64,000 bases of DNA from Thalassotalea sp. G2M2-11 (GCF_017168195.1 NZ_JADNYL010000001.1:1054001-1118000); one strand, 5' to 3'; counted from the stretch's first letter, positions 17,545 to 29,127 are shown. A program made the numbers and translations. Notes: a model not told the origin generated them from the letters alone.

Positions 17545-19125
17545 ATGTATTTTGCATATTTTGGCTTAAGTGAAGCGCCATTTTCAATTGCCCCAGATCC
17601 AGCGTATTTATTTATGAGTGATCGTCATCGTGAAGCTTTAGCTCATCTAAGTTATGGGCTGGGTGATAATGGTGGGTTTGTTTTGTTAACCGGGGAGGTG
17701 GGTACCGGGAAAACCACCATCAGTCGAAGTGTGATGGAAAAACTACCTGAGAATACACAAGCGGCCTTTATTTTAAACCCCACCTTATCTTGTGAAGAAT
17801 TATTAGCAACAATATGTGATAACTTAAAAGTTCGCTATAAAAAAACAGGCGCTACGCTTAAATATTTAACCGATAAAATTCAAGAAAAACTACTGAAAAA
17901 TCATCAAAATAATATTAATACTCTATTGATCATTGATGAAGCGCAGCACCTGCAACCGCAAGTACTGGAACAACTTAGATTGCTGACTAATCTGGAAACA
18001 AACACTAAAAAATTGTTACAAGTGATCTTAATTGGTCAACCGGAGTTGCAGCAATTATTGCAACGAAGAGATCTGCGTCAATTAGCCCAGCGTATTACTG
18101 CCAGATACCATTTACTGCCGTTAACTAAGGATGAGCTTAGCCAATATATTCAACATCGTTTGTCTGTGGCGCAATGTACCCGAGCATTATTTAATCAGGG
18201 CGCTATTAAGCAATTACATAAGGTGTCGAAAGGGATCCCTCGTGTGATTAATTTATTGTGTGATCGAGCATTAATTTTAGCGTATGGGCAAAATGCTTCT
18301 GTTGTTAATGCAGCGATTGTCAGAAAGGCGGCTGAGGAAGCCTTAGGTGATGAGTATCAAGATAAAAGCTTTATCTTAAGCCCCGTATTTTATGGCATTC
18401 TAGCGGGTCTGTTATTACCGTTAATTATTGCTGGTGGTTATTGGCTTGGCTATAGCCTTTATGCAAGTAATAGTCATGATGATTTGGCTCAGCTTGATAT
18501 TGACAAGCCACTACCTTCGGTAGCCGCTAAGCAAGCGTTAAGTCAGCCAGAGCCCCCTAAAGAGGGGCAACAGCTAAAAGCAGAACAGAGCCAAAAAGCT
18601 CAGCCACAAGAAATTAGTGAACAATTAACGCCTAGTAGCTTAGCTGATAACACTAAGCTTGCGAAACAACCAAATGAGCAAGTAAAAGCGATTGAGCAGC
18701 AACCGAGTATTGTCGGTTATCAACCTGAAAAGTTAATTGAGAAAAACGATACAGAGTTTGAACTTGTGGCAAACGAAGGGGTTTCTGAAGATTTATTGGA
18801 GCGCTTTAAAGCAGCAGTAAATGAAACTAAACAAGCAGATAATAATACAGCTTTTAGTGCAGACTCTGATAGTAATATTACTGATGATGAAATAAAACCT
18901 ATTCACCAAATGCCACCGTCATTGCAGAATCAATTACCGCGGTTGCAATTTGAAATGCATATTTATGCCACTGAAGGGCAAGCCTGGGTTAGAGTTAATG
19001 GTACCGATCGCTTTGAGGGAGATATGATCGCCCAAGGTGTGATGTTGGCTGCGATTTTACCACAACAAGTTGTGCTGGAGTTTGAAAATCAACGTTTTAC
19101 TATGCCAGCATTATCGAGTTGGTAG
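17545..19125 (+). CDS. GspA-GspB fusion: AAA ATPase with C-terminal GspB domain
   Basis: 526 aa. The N-terminal ExeA/GspA AAA ATPase (about residues 1-270) starts YFGLSEAPFSIAPDP, with Walker A GEVGTGKTT and Walker B LLIIDEAQHL. A transmembrane segment follows at about 280-305 (FYGILAGLLLPLIIAGGYWLG). After a long Gln/Lys/Glu-rich periplasmic linker, the last 60 residues (LPRLQFEMHIYATEGQAWVRV) match the GspB domain. In Aeromonas, ExeA and ExeB are separate inner-membrane proteins that help place the ExeD secretin through the peptidoglycan. Here one chain carries both. No other type II secretion gene is adjacent. Confidence 0.85.
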   Translation: MYFAYFGLSEAPFSIAPDPAYLFMSDRHREALAHLSYGLGDNGGFVLLTGEVGTGKTTISRSVMEKLPENTQAAFILNPTLSCEELLATICDNLKVRYKKTGATLKYLTDKIQEKLLKNHQNNINTLLIIDEAQHLQPQVLEQLRLLTNLETNTKKLLQVILIGQPELQQLLQRRDLRQLAQRITARYHLLPLTKDELSQYIQHRLSVAQCTRALFNQGAIKQLHKVSKGIPRVINLLCDRALILAYGQNASVVNAAIVRKAAEEALGDEYQDKSFILSPVFYGILAGLLLPLIIAGGYWLGYSLYASNSHDDLAQLDIDKPLPSVAAKQALSQPEPPKEGQQLKAEQSQKAQPQEISEQLTPSSLADNTKLAKQPNEQVKAIEQQPSIVGYQPEKLIEKNDTEFELVANEGVSEDLLERFKAAVNETKQADNNTAFSADSDSNITDDEIKPIHQMPPSLQNQLPRLQFEMHIYATEGQAWVRVNGTDRFEGDMIAQGVMLAAILPQQVVLEFENQRFTMPALSSW

Positions 19126-19136
19126 CATTGGCATGC

Positions 19137-20357
19137 TTAATCGATAAATGCAGTTTTAAAAAACTTAAGTAAGTTGATATTAAAATCTTCAGGCCTGATA
19201 CAACAATCGATCTGATCTTTGTACTTTGATTGTGCCAGATTGATCTCTTCAATCGGAATTGCTTGGCTAAGTCGAGTGTTATAGAACACTTTAACATAAG
19301 GATGTAATGGTTTTTTCTTGTTTAATTGACTGATCAAACCGAGTTTACCGCTGTTTAATTTGACTAAGGTACCAACCGGATATACGCCAATACATTGAAT
19401 AAACTTTTCCACAAGCTCTTCATCATATTGGCTTGGAGCATCGGAAATGAGGGTTTTAAACGCAGAAATAGGAAATATGCTTTTCTTATAAGGGCGTTCA
19501 CACGTTAGTTTGTCGTAAGTATCAACAATAGCGATCATACGACCGTATTGAGATATTTCATTCGCTTTTAATGCTTGAGGGTAACCTGAACCATCTAAAC
19601 GTTCGTGATGCTCACGCACCATGCGCATCGCAATATGAGAAATCTCAGGACTGTCTTCTAAGAGTTTTAATCCAACGGCAACATGGCTATTGGCTATTTT
19701 TGTTTCTTGAGCTGTGAGCGCCGTGCGTTTGTAGAGTATTTCTTTTGGGATCAATACTTTACCTATATCATGAAGAAAAGCACCTAAGGTGAGCTGTTCG
19801 ATAATACGGCGCTCAATGGCTAAATGCTTGGCAAAAACTGACATTAAAATGGCGCAATTAAGAGAATGTTCCAGTAAGTAAGAATCTTTACTTTGTATGC
19901 GAGTTAAACAGGTTAATGCATCTTGATTTCTAAATACTGAATCAACTACGGCATTAGTTGTTTCACCAATTCCTTCAATTTTAAGCGATTTATTGAGTTT
20001 GACAGATTCTATAATTTTACTCTGTAGTGCTTTGCCGTCTTGATATAAACGATTAGCTTGTTTTATTTCTTGATCTATATGGATCTTTGGCTGTTGTTTT
20101 ACAGGCTTAGCTCTGCTGGTGGAGATATCAGCAAGTACGCGATCAACTTGCTCTGCGGGTTTTTCTTTGTTTGGGTCTACAACAACTTTGACAATATTAG
20201 CATTTACTAGTTGATTAATAGATTGTTGGTCACTGATATAGCCTTCTGAGGAGATAGTGATGCCTTGATCGTCTATGACAGACATTACATACATACCCAG
20301 TTTAAGTTGTTTTATATCCAGAGTTTTTAGATTGTTTTCCGCGTTTGCATTTGTCAT
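19137..20357 (-). CDS. HD-GYP cyclic-di-GMP phosphodiesterase with DUF3391
   Basis: About 406 aa from the ATG of MTNANAENN; a TTG four codons upstream is the alternative. The N-terminal domain (about residues 10-60, KQLKLGMYVMSV, VKVVVDPNKE) is DUF3391, common on this enzyme class. The HD-GYP core contains LEHSLN, the metal-binding FLHDIGKVLIPKEIL, and the signature REHHERLDGSGYPQ. All key residues appear intact, so it should hydrolyse c-di-GMP. It has no membrane segment or receiver domain. It converges with the GspA-GspB gene. Confidence 0.9.
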   Translation of the reverse strand: MTNANAENNLKTLDIKQLKLGMYVMSVIDDQGITISSEGYISDQQSINQLVNANIVKVVVDPNKEKPAEQVDRVLADISTSRAKPVKQQPKIHIDQEIKQANRLYQDGKALQSKIIESVKLNKSLKIEGIGETTNAVVDSVFRNQDALTCLTRIQSKDSYLLEHSLNCAILMSVFAKHLAIERRIIEQLTLGAFLHDIGKVLIPKEILYKRTALTAQETKIANSHVAVGLKLLEDSPEISHIAMRMVREHHERLDGSGYPQALKANEISQYGRMIAIVDTYDKLTCERPYKKSIFPISAFKTLISDAPSQYDEELVEKFIQCIGVYPVGTLVKLNSGKLGLISQLNKKKPLHPYVKVFYNTRLSQAIPIEEINLAQSKYKDQIDCCIRPEDFNINLLKFFKTAFID

Positions 20358-20438
20358 TTTATCACTCAAGTAAATAAGCGGTAACTTTTTGATACTACTA
20401 ACGTAAAGTTACCACTTAATCCTTGTTTGAGCGAATTT

Positions 20439-21035
20439 TTATTGCCATGCAGGCAGTTGAGCTTCAAATGCTTCAATTTTCGCTAGCTTTTTCAATGTCC
20501 AGCCGACACTATCAATGCCTTGTTCAAGACAGTATTGATGAAACTCTCCTAAAGAGAAAGAATATTCAATATCGTCACCAATCACTTTGTTATTGGTCAA
20601 GTCAATCGTTAGCGTTACGTCACCTTGTTGGCATTTATCAAATAAGGTATTAATTTGCTGGTCAGTTAATTTGACTGGCACGATACCTATGTTGATACAA
20701 TTGCCATAAAAAATATCAGCATAACTGGGGGCAATAACGACTTTAAAGCCAAACTCTTGGATGGCCCATGGCGCATGCTCACGACTAGAACCACAACCAA
20801 AGTTTTCTCGAGCCAATAAAATACTTGCCCCTTGATATTGTGCTTGATTAAGAACAAAGTCGGGATTTTCCTGTTTCCCTTCGTTATCTAAATAACGCCA
20901 GTCATGAAATAAGTGTTGTCCGAAGCCGACACGTTCTGTTTTTTGTAAAAATTGCTTGGGGATGATTTGGTCGGTATCGACATTAGCAGCATCTAAAGGC
21001 GCAACTAAACCAGTGTGTGTAGTAAATTTATCCAT
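20439..21035 (-). CDS. leuD: 3-isopropylmalate dehydratase small subunit
   Basis: About 198 aa from the ATG of MDKFTTHTG, with AAGGAGC 6 nt upstream. Diagnostic stretches are [18 protein letters not shown] at the N-terminus and [19 protein letters not shown] in the swivel domain, which closes over the active site of LeuC. With LeuC it isomerises 2-isopropylmalate to 3-isopropylmalate in leucine synthesis. It is the last gene of leuABCD; its start lies just beyond the LeuC stop. Confidence 0.96.
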   Translation of the reverse strand: MDKFTTHTGLVAPLDAANVDTDQIIPKQFLQKTERVGFGQHLFHDWRYLDNEGKQENPDFVLNQAQYQGASILLARENFGCGSSREHAPWAIQEFGFKVVIAPSYADIFYGNCINIGIVPVKLTDQQINTLFDKCQQGDVTLTIDLTNNKVIGDDIEYSFSLGEFHQYCLEQGIDSVGWTLKKLAKIEAFEAQLPAWQ

Positions 21036-21045
21036 TTGTTGCTCC

Positions 21046-22455
21046 TTATGCATTTAAATCGACAAAATGGCCGGTAATGGCAGCTGCGGCAGCCATTTCA
21101 GGACTGACTAAGTGAGTGCGGCTATCTCTGCCTTGGCGTCCGACAAAGTTTCGGTTTGAAGTTGAAGCACAGCGGTCACCGGGTTTTAATCTATCGTCAT
21201 TCATCCCTAAACACATAGAACATCCTGGTAAACGCCACTCAAAGCCTGCTTTGATAAAGATTTGATCTAAACCTTCTTGCTCTGCTTGTTCTTTAACTCG
21301 ATACGAACCAGGCACAACAATAGCAGTTACCTTATCGGAGCACTTCAAACCTTGGCGAGCAAAATGTTCAACAGTTGATGCTGCTGCCCGTAAATCTTCA
21401 ATACGAGAGTTAGTACAAGAGCCAATAAACACATTATTAACTTGTACATCGGTTATTTTAGTGCCGGCGGTTAGCCCCATATAAGTTAATGCTTTCGCGC
21501 AAGAATCTTTCTCCACAGGATCGGAGAAATCATCAGGGGATGGGATGGTGCCATCAATTGCCATTACTTGACCAGGCGTGGTACCCCATGTCACTTGAGC
21601 TTTAATATCTTTTGCTTCAAGCGTGATCACGGTATCAAATTGTGCATCGTCATCTGATTTCAGTGTCTGCCAATCGGCAACGGCTTGTTGCCACAGTTCG
21701 CCTTTCGGGGCGTAATCCCTACCTTCAATGTAATCGAAGGTGGTTTGATCGGGAGCGATCAGACCAGCTTTGGCACCAAATTCTATACTCATGTTACAAA
21801 CGGTCATGCGCTCTTCCATGGATAACGCTTGAATCGCTTCGCCACAATATTCAACGACATATCCTGTAGCGCCCGCGCTACCTGTTTTACCAATGATGGC
21901 TAAGATGATGTCTTTGGCACTTACCCCTTTACCGACTTGTCCTTTGACCTCTATTTTCATGGTTTTTGCTTTTGTTTGGCGCAACGTTTGGGTGGCAAAA
22001 ACATGTTCAACCTCAGAGGTGCCAATACCAAAGGCTAAAGCACCAAAAGCGCCATGTGTGGCGGTATGCGAATCACCACACACAATGATAGTACCAGGTA
22101 AGGTTAAACCAAGCTCTGGTCCCATTACGTGAACAATGCCTTGGTTTTTATGCCCCATACCAAAAAGCTCAATACCGAATTCTTTACAGTTTTTCTCTAG
22201 GGTACGCAGTTGATTGGCAGCCCCTTCACCTGCGGCATTAATTTCGATAGAACGCGTGGAAATATTGTGATCCATAGTGGCAATAGTACGCTCAGGGTGA
22301 CGTAATTTTCGGCCATGAAAGCGCAAGTTAGCAAATGCTTGGGGAGACGTCACTTCATGAATTAAGTGGCGATCTACATACAATAATGGCGTTTCTCCTG
22401 GCTTTTCTTCAATTAAGTGGCGTTGCCATAATTTTTCATACAAAGTGGTTGCCAT
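21046..22455 (-). CDS. leuC: 3-isopropylmalate dehydratase large subunit
   Basis: A 469-aa aconitase-family enzyme. The [4Fe-4S] ligands are in FIGSCTNSR and GCSMCLGMN. The substrate region includes [21 protein letters not shown] and [18 protein letters not shown]. The N-terminus [12 protein letters not shown] is typical. GGAGG precedes the ATG. It is separated from leuB by 2 bp and overlaps the extended leuD frame. Confidence 0.97.
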   Translation of the reverse strand: MATTLYEKLWQRHLIEEKPGETPLLYVDRHLIHEVTSPQAFANLRFHGRKLRHPERTIATMDHNISTRSIEINAAGEGAANQLRTLEKNCKEFGIELFGMGHKNQGIVHVMGPELGLTLPGTIIVCGDSHTATHGAFGALAFGIGTSEVEHVFATQTLRQTKAKTMKIEVKGQVGKGVSAKDIILAIIGKTGSAGATGYVVEYCGEAIQALSMEERMTVCNMSIEFGAKAGLIAPDQTTFDYIEGRDYAPKGELWQQAVADWQTLKSDDDAQFDTVITLEAKDIKAQVTWGTTPGQVMAIDGTIPSPDDFSDPVEKDSCAKALTYMGLTAGTKITDVQVNNVFIGSCTNSRIEDLRAAASTVEHFARQGLKCSDKVTAIVVPGSYRVKEQAEQEGLDQIFIKAGFEWRLPGCSMCLGMNDDRLKPGDRCASTSNRNFVGRQGRDSRTHLVSPEMAAAAAITGHFVDLNA

Positions 22456-22457
22456 GC

Positions 22458-23594
<1,137 letters not shown>

Positions 23595-23621
23595 TTATAT
23601 CAGCGGTGATTAATATAAATT

Positions 23622-25175
23622 CTATACTTGTGATTCTTTTTTCTGCTCTTTTATTTCAGCAATCGTTTGTGCGCGATGGATGCTATTTAAGCAATGAATT
23701 AGTGCTTGTCCTGATGCTTCGATAACGTCAGTGGCTAAGCCATAACCATGAAAGTTTCGTCCTTGCCATGCAACCACCAAATCGGCTTTACCTAAGCCAT
23801 CTTCACCGGCACCTTTGTTGGATATTTTGTAATCGGACACTTCAAATTCAATATCAACCGCTTGCTTAATTGCTTGGTATAAACTGTCCACAGGGCCATT
23901 ACCTGTGGCTGAGACGATTTGGCTGCTATCGCCTGAGATTAGTTTGATGCCAGCAGTGGCAAATTCACCAACACCACATTGCACATTCATGGTGGCTAAA
24001 TGGTAATATTCTTGTTCACCTTGCTGTTGAATATTAAATAATAACGCTTCTAAATCGTCATCGAACACTTGGCCTTTTTTATCCGCTAATGCTAAGAAAT
24101 CGTTATATAACTCTTCTAAGTTATAATCGCTTTCTTGATAACCTAAACTCTCCATACGATGTTTGATCACATGACGGCCACTTCGTGAGGTCAGGTTTAA
24201 CTTAGTTTTTGCAATACCGACACTTTCTGGTGTCATGATTTCATAGGTATTAGCGGCTTTTAACATGCCATCTTGATGGATCCCAGATGAGTGACTAAAG
24301 GCATTGCTACCAACGATTGCTTTGTTAGGTTGCACTGGCATATTACATAATTGACTGACTAACTTAGAAGTACGCGCTATTTCTTGATGGTTAATTCCAC
24401 TATTAACGCCTAATAAATCATGACGGGTTTTAATGATCATGGCGATCTCTTCTAAAGAACAGTTGCCTGCGCGTTCACCAATCCCGTTAATCGTCCCTTC
24501 TACTTGTCTAGCACCGGCTTGTACTGCTGCCATGGAATTTGCTACGGCTAAACCTAAGTCATTATGGCAATGGACAGAAATCACCGCTTGGTCAATATTC
24601 GGTACTCGGTTAAATAATTGGCTGATGATACCGCCAAACTCATTAGGAATGGTATAACCGACCGTATCGGGAATGTTGACTGTGGTTGCGCCTGCTTTAA
24701 TGGCGCTTTCCACCATACGACATAAATTATCAATAGGGGTACGTCCGGCATCTTCACAGGAAAATTCAACGTCATCGGTGAACTGTCTGGCATATTTAAC
24801 CGCATGAACCGCCATCGCTTCAACATCATCAAAGCCTTTACGTAATTTTTGCTGCACATGAACATCTGAGGTTGAAATAAAGGTATGAATACGAAACTGG
24901 TCGGCAACACTTAGTGCGTCAGCACAGGCTTTAATATCGGCTTCAACAGCGCGAGATAAGCCGCAAACAATAGAGTTTTTAACGGTTTTAGCAATAGCTT
25001 GTACCGATTGAAAATCTCCCGGTGATGACACTGGAAAGCCTGCTTCAATGATATCCACTCCTAACCGCTCGATAGCCTGGGCAATTTGTAGTTTTTCATG
25101 GACAGACAAACTTGCGGTTAATGCCTGTTCTCCGTCACGTAAAGTGGTATCAAATAATATGACTCGATTATCCAT
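23622..25175 (-). CDS. leuA: 2-isopropylmalate synthase
   Basis: About 517 aa from the ATG of MDNRVILF, with GAAGGAA upstream. The HMGL-like TIM barrel begins [11 protein letters not shown] and carries the metal-binding [13 protein letters not shown]. The linker includes [14 protein letters not shown]. The C-terminal LeuA regulatory domain (from about residue 390) gives leucine feedback inhibition. This is the committed step of leucine synthesis. Transcription is probably controlled by the leader peptide and attenuator immediately upstream. Confidence 0.97.
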   Translation of the reverse strand: MDNRVILFDTTLRDGEQALTASLSVHEKLQIAQAIERLGVDIIEAGFPVSSPGDFQSVQAIAKTVKNSIVCGLSRAVEADIKACADALSVADQFRIHTFISTSDVHVQQKLRKGFDDVEAMAVHAVKYARQFTDDVEFSCEDAGRTPIDNLCRMVESAIKAGATTVNIPDTVGYTIPNEFGGIISQLFNRVPNIDQAVISVHCHNDLGLAVANSMAAVQAGARQVEGTINGIGERAGNCSLEEIAMIIKTRHDLLGVNSGINHQEIARTSKLVSQLCNMPVQPNKAIVGSNAFSHSSGIHQDGMLKAANTYEIMTPESVGIAKTKLNLTSRSGRHVIKHRMESLGYQESDYNLEELYNDFLALADKKGQVFDDDLEALLFNIQQQGEQEYYHLATMNVQCGVGEFATAGIKLISGDSSQIVSATGNGPVDSLYQAIKQAVDIEFEVSDYKISNKGAGEDGLGKADLVVAWQGRNFHGYGLATDVIEASGQALIHCLNSIHRAQTIAEIKEQKKESQV

Positions 25176-25218
25176 GTTGTATTCCTTCATTATTCGCTTA
25201 AATAGTTTCTTGCGAGCA

Positions 25219-25250
25219 TAAAAAAACCCGCGGTGAGTAGCGCGGGTTTA
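25219..25250 (-). terminator. leu operon attenuator terminator
   Basis: On the minus strand AAACCCGCG pairs with CGCGGGTTT and is followed by a T-run. It lies between the leader peptide and leuA, the position of a transcription attenuator. Confidence 0.85.
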
Positions 25251-25287
25251 GTTATTTTATCTTTGCTATGTTAATTTTTAGCAAGCA

Positions 25288-25353
25288 CTAACTTATCCGC
25301 GCAGTTTTTGCGAGGAGTAAGAGGTTGATAATTAATGTGCTTGCTATATTCAT
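25288..25353 (-). CDS. leuL: leu operon leader peptide
   Basis: A 21-codon frame begins MNIAST and contains the run NLLLL (four consecutive leucine codons, CTC TTA CTC CTC) before AKTARIS and a TAG. It precedes a terminator hairpin and leuA. The nine bases AGCAAGCAC inside the peptide (minus strand, 25337-25345) are perfectly complementary to GTGCTTGCT just after its stop (25280-25288), giving the pause stem that ribosome stalling at Leu codons would disrupt. The ribosome site is weak. Confidence 0.85.
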   Translation of the reverse strand: MNIASTLIINLLLLAKTARIS

Positions 25354-25392
25354 TTGTTTAGTTTTTTGTAACTTTATTACATCAGTGATCTA

Positions 25393-25422
25393 TTAATAGC
25401 GTATTTACTCAAATATTGTCAA
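25393..25422 (-). promoter_or_regulatory. Predicted sigma-70 promoter of the leu operon
   Basis: On the minus strand TTGACA (25417-25422) is followed after 18 bp by TATTAA (25393-25398), about 40 bp upstream of the leader-peptide ATG. Confidence 0.55.
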
Positions 25423-25477
25423 ATGCTTATTCATAATTAATCAATATAAATCCATCTATATATCGTATAAGCAGCCA

Positions 25478-26509
25478 TCAAAAGCGCCAATAACCTAATT
25501 TTTTACGCTGTTTAAGGTTTCTAAACAGGTTGCGTGGCAATGGCTTTGTCGCCTCTTTTTGTCCCATTAACAACTTTTCTACCGCGGCTAAAATGCGTTG
25601 AGATGATTGACCATCTTGATAGGGGTGTAGCTCTTGAGCATAACGGTTAATCGCTTGTTTCAACTCATCACTTGGTGATAATGCTTGGTTGATTGCCTCG
25701 GGCAACTGCTCAGCATAGGTAATATCAATTAAGTAATCACCAGGATCACTATTTCGAAAGGTGATCACGGGCTTGTCCAGTAGTGAAAATTCACCTATTA
25801 CCGAAGAGGTATCAGAAATCATGATATCGGCATAAACCAGTAATTCATTGATATTGTCAGAATCAATGATTTGGCAGTGATCACTTGCTAATGATTGGTA
25901 TTGGGCAATCCAATCAGTATTCATTTTAGGGTGGAATTTTATCAGCCAGTTATATTGTTCTTGCTCAATAAGGCTTGCAATTTGTTGGTGCAATACTTTG
26001 GCTGATGTCAGAGAAGGTGAAAATGTTGGCGCATATAAGATCGTCGGCTTAGTATTTTGAAAGAATTGTTTTGCTGTTGCGGTGAACAAATTATCTAGCT
26101 TAGGCCAACCTGTCTCTATCACATCAAAGAATTGATGTTGTAGGGATAATTGCTTAAACCGCGAGGTGGTCGCAACGCCATGTGTACAATATAAATCAAA
26201 GCAATCACGAATAACAAAATGACCTTTTTTCTTCCATTCTAAGCCATGAAATACTTGTACTTTAATGCCAGGAATAAAGTTAGGAATAATGTTGCCGGGT
26301 ACAAAGCAAGCGTCAGGCTTATATGCTACGACTTCATCAACTGTGCTAAATACTAACTCATTGGCTTTAAAGTTTGTTCTATCGACATCATTGCCAGCAA
26401 CAAACCAGTAGACTTGGTTATTTTGTGCATGAATTTGCTGCTGGAGAGGCCTTAAAATTTCAAAAGAATAGTTTTGAGAAATGTAGAACAAATATTTTCT
26501 TGCTTGCAC
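25478..26509 (-). CDS. CDP-glycerol glycerophosphotransferase-family protein (A)
   Basis: A 343-aa GT-B-like protein of the TagB/TagF CDP-glycerol:poly(glycerophosphate) transferase family. Visible landmarks are VQVFHGLEWKKKGHF, TILYAPTFSPS, WLIKFHPKMN and the C-terminal nucleotide-binding stretch ADIMISDTSSVIGEFSLLDKPVITF. Such enzymes transfer glycerol-phosphate-like units onto a glycan or lipid acceptor at the inner face of the membrane. The start is a GTG 2 bp after the stop of the TagD-like gene, so the two are cotranscribed. In a Gram-negative it probably builds a phosphoglycerol-containing capsule or O-chain. Substrate not proven. Confidence 0.8.
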   Translation of the reverse strand: MQARKYLFYISQNYSFEILRPLQQQIHAQNNQVYWFVAGNDVDRTNFKANELVFSTVDEVVAYKPDACFVPGNIIPNFIPGIKVQVFHGLEWKKKGHFVIRDCFDLYCTHGVATTSRFKQLSLQHQFFDVIETGWPKLDNLFTATAKQFFQNTKPTILYAPTFSPSLTSAKVLHQQIASLIEQEQYNWLIKFHPKMNTDWIAQYQSLASDHCQIIDSDNINELLVYADIMISDTSSVIGEFSLLDKPVITFRNSDPGDYLIDITYAEQLPEAINQALSPSDELKQAINRYAQELHPYQDGQSSQRILAAVEKLLMGQKEATKPLPRNLFRNLKQRKKLGYWRF

Positions 26510-26511
26510 AG

Positions 26512-26907
26512 TTAATACCGTTTTGTTTTTACGATTTCAATAATTTCTGTGGTAGAGACTGAAGGCGTTCTTGGTAAGTAAATGACTTGACAGATATTGG
26601 ATAAATGATCAAATTTCCCTGCCCAATCATCTCCCATGACTAAGATATCAGCGTTATAATACTTTATATACTCAGCTTTCAATTCCAGAGATTCTTCAAT
26701 AAAGACTTCATCCACGCAACGTAACGAACGGATGATATGGAGACGATCTTCTTGGCTGTATATGGGATAACGTTGCTTTTTCGACATATTGAGTTCATCA
26801 GAAGAAACACCGACAATAAGATGACTACCATGTAACTTTGCTCTTTCTAAAATATTGACATGACCGGCATGAAATACATCAAACGTGCCAAAGGTGATAA
26901 TTCGCAT
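26512..26907 (-). CDS. Glycerol-3-phosphate cytidylyltransferase-like (TagD type, A)
   Basis: A 131-aa nucleotidyltransferase. The HxGH motif sits in GTFDVFHAGHVNILERAK and the second signature is RTPSVSTTEII, close to the RTxGISTTxI of TagD. VMGDDWAGKFD is also TagD-like. It would make CDP-glycerol from CTP and glycerol-3-phosphate (or a related CDP-polyol) for the phosphotransferase encoded immediately downstream. FAD-synthase or heptose adenylyltransferase activities are less likely because of the RTxxxST signature. Confidence 0.85.
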   Translation of the reverse strand: MRIITFGTFDVFHAGHVNILERAKLHGSHLIVGVSSDELNMSKKQRYPIYSQEDRLHIIRSLRCVDEVFIEESLELKAEYIKYYNADILVMGDDWAGKFDHLSNICQVIYLPRTPSVSTTEIIEIVKTKRY

Positions 26908-27154
26908 ATAGTCTTTTTCTCATTAAATCAGGGGCAAGCGCACTCCAAAGGCACTATTATAGATAAAAAATGATAGGTCTACAAAAATATTGCTGATTTT
27001 ATCTGCTTTTTCAATGGATTAAAAAAGATATATAAAGGTTAACTTGATTTACATGCGTAAGAAGTTTGAGTTTTATCACTGAGCTTGAACTATTAGCTTA
27101 TCCAGTTTCTGTATAGCGTTTTTAGCTTAAAATAGAGGAAGTTAAGCAGCTAAT

Positions 27155-28681
27155 TTATAAATTATATTCAACTTTGGCAAAGGCATTGACAGTTGTTTTG
27201 TTCGCCGTTACTTCATGAAACTTAGAGCGACTTAGGTCAGTCCCAAGAGTAAAGCGCCAGTTACGGTAACTATGCTGAACTTTAGCAGAAAACATCACCA
27301 TATCTTCAGCCACTGGAGTTAAGGGATTTCCAATGAACGGGTTTTCTGGGGCTTTATCTTGGTTGTCTTGGTTCAACTGTAACCAGCGCATTTTATATTC
27401 GTACTGGGTATTTTTATTGGATTGCGAAATAGCACCTAATACTAAAGAGCTTGCATCATTATCATACAAGCTACTGACGGTACGGCTTTGATAGCGCATG
27501 CCTGTTTGATAAATATGATGTTCATAATAGCAATTTCCGATGCGGCTGGTGCCATCCCCATTATTGCCATCACGACAAAGAGCGTAAGTGTCTGTGCCTT
27601 CTAGGTAGATTTTCCACTGGTAATCTAAGGCATGGATACTGGTTTCAATACCTGCCTGATAGCGTTCTTCTCCTAAAATACTTAGGCCGCCTTTTCTATC
27701 ACCATCTTCAGCAAATGAAGTAAAATATAACGCAAATGGTTGGTTAAATAGTTGCGAAGACCAACGAATATCATATCCAGCTAATTGATTACCTGGTTCT
27801 TTTCCAGCTGCGCACTCCTCAATGGTTGGGCCATTACCACCGCAGTTATCTAAACCTTTTAATATATCTAAAAATGTTGAAAAGTCTTTAGGGCGGTTGT
27901 CTCCAGCCCATTGAGCTAGACGTGATATTCCTATTTCAAGTGATTTGGTTGGCTTAAAGTTTAGACGAAAGCCCCAGAGCAAAGTATTCGATATTACTCG
28001 ATCATCATCCATTTTTCCGAGCAATGTAGTGACAGTCCAAGGAATGGTAATGTTAGTAAAGGGTAAACTTACAGGGATGGCTGATTTTCGAGAAACCGCA
28101 ATTGCCGGCATTGGTCTTGCGTTGTTAGTTAAACTTAAACTCGTATCCCAGCCGGGGCCCCACCAACGGTTTTGCAAACCAGCAGAAAAAACCCAGTTAC
28201 CCAAGTAAAATGCGCCATAGCTGTCATCAAATCGAACTTTTTTATCATCATCGGGTGCTGAACTATATGTGGTTGCAATTTTGGCGGCAAAAATATCGCC
28301 AATAAAGGTACTGCTGATTTGAAGGTTGTTACGATTTCTAAAATCTTCACCAAAGCTGGTAAAGCGTTTGTCTTTACTTGCGATATTAAAGGAAAACGTT
28401 TTCTGATTGCGTTTTGCTAATTTGAGTTGATGCCTGACATAGATCAGTGCTTCTTTAGCCTGTTCATCTAAATCAGAAAGATATGCTTTGTTAATATCTT
28501 GAGTAATATCGTGCCACATCAACGGATAGCTGGTGGTCGGCGTGGTGATAATGCCCAGATCAGCTAAATACTGGATATTGGCTCGCAGAAAAATATTCGA
28601 GGTATCGACCCAAGGCTCAGCATGAGCCAAGGTAAAGGCAAAAAATAATCCGGCAATTGGCAGTCGATTAAACCTGAGCAT
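27155..28681 (-). CDS. Capsule assembly Wzi-family outer-membrane protein
   Basis: 508 aa. The signal peptide ends near FTLAHA, followed by the family start PWVDTSNIFLRANIQYLADLGII. The rest is an aromatic-rich beta barrel: LGNWVFSAGLQNRWWGPGW is the typical Wzi strand/loop, and the chain ends FAKVEYNL. Wzi in E. coli is an outer-membrane lectin that holds group 1 capsule on the surface. Here it lies between two cytidylyltransferase/phosphotransferase pairs, which suggests that the glycerophosphate-type polymer is retained at the surface by it. Confidence 0.85.
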   Translation of the reverse strand: MLRFNRLPIAGLFFAFTLAHAEPWVDTSNIFLRANIQYLADLGIITTPTTSYPLMWHDITQDINKAYLSDLDEQAKEALIYVRHQLKLAKRNQKTFSFNIASKDKRFTSFGEDFRNRNNLQISSTFIGDIFAAKIATTYSSAPDDDKKVRFDDSYGAFYLGNWVFSAGLQNRWWGPGWDTSLSLTNNARPMPAIAVSRKSAIPVSLPFTNITIPWTVTTLLGKMDDDRVISNTLLWGFRLNFKPTKSLEIGISRLAQWAGDNRPKDFSTFLDILKGLDNCGGNGPTIEECAAGKEPGNQLAGYDIRWSSQLFNQPFALYFTSFAEDGDRKGGLSILGEERYQAGIETSIHALDYQWKIYLEGTDTYALCRDGNNGDGTSRIGNCYYEHHIYQTGMRYQSRTVSSLYDNDASSLVLGAISQSNKNTQYEYKMRWLQLNQDNQDKAPENPFIGNPLTPVAEDMVMFSAKVQHSYRNWRFTLGTDLSRSKFHEVTANKTTVNAFAKVEYNL

Positions 28682-28710
28682 TGATATAAAAAGTCTTGAT
28701 GGTTTGATAT

Positions 28711-29127
28711 TTATTGTATTTTGTCTAGTACTTCGCGTAGTTTGGTACTAGAAGTATGTGAGGTATAGGGGAAATAAAGAATTTCGACACCCACTTCAGC
28801 AAATTCTTTTTCAATTTGATTCCATTTATCTGTGCCTTTCCAATCATCACCGACAAACATTCGGTCAAACTTTAGATTATTCCACGCTTCCATTTTATCG
28901 TAATTGACCTGTGGGACAACTTCATCGACAAATTTTATTGCTTCAACAATTTCCAAACGTTCATTAAATGGGATCACGGGGGTTTTATTTTTAGCGGCTA
29001 ATGATAATTCATCACTGGTTACACCTACGATAAGATAATCACATTCAAGCTTTGCTCGTTTAAGCACGTTTAAATGCCCAATATGAAATAAATCAAAAAC
29101 GCCTGTGGTATAACCTATTTTTTTCAT
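28711..29127 (-). CDS. Cytidylyltransferase, TagD type (B)
   Basis: About 138 aa from the ATG of MKKIGYTTG. The HxGH motif is in TGVFDLFHIGHLNVLKRAK, followed by VGDDWKGTDKW and the second signature YTSHTSSTKLRE. Overall similar to the first copy at 26.5-26.9 kb but clearly diverged, so the two may activate different polyol phosphates. It lies 29 bp upstream of the Wzi gene and 86 bp after the second phosphotransferase. Confidence 0.82.
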   Translation of the reverse strand: MKKIGYTTGVFDLFHIGHLNVLKRAKLECDYLIVGVTSDELSLAAKNKTPVIPFNERLEIVEAIKFVDEVVPQVNYDKMEAWNNLKFDRMFVGDDWKGTDKWNQIEKEFAEVGVEILYFPYTSHTSSTKLREVLDKIQ

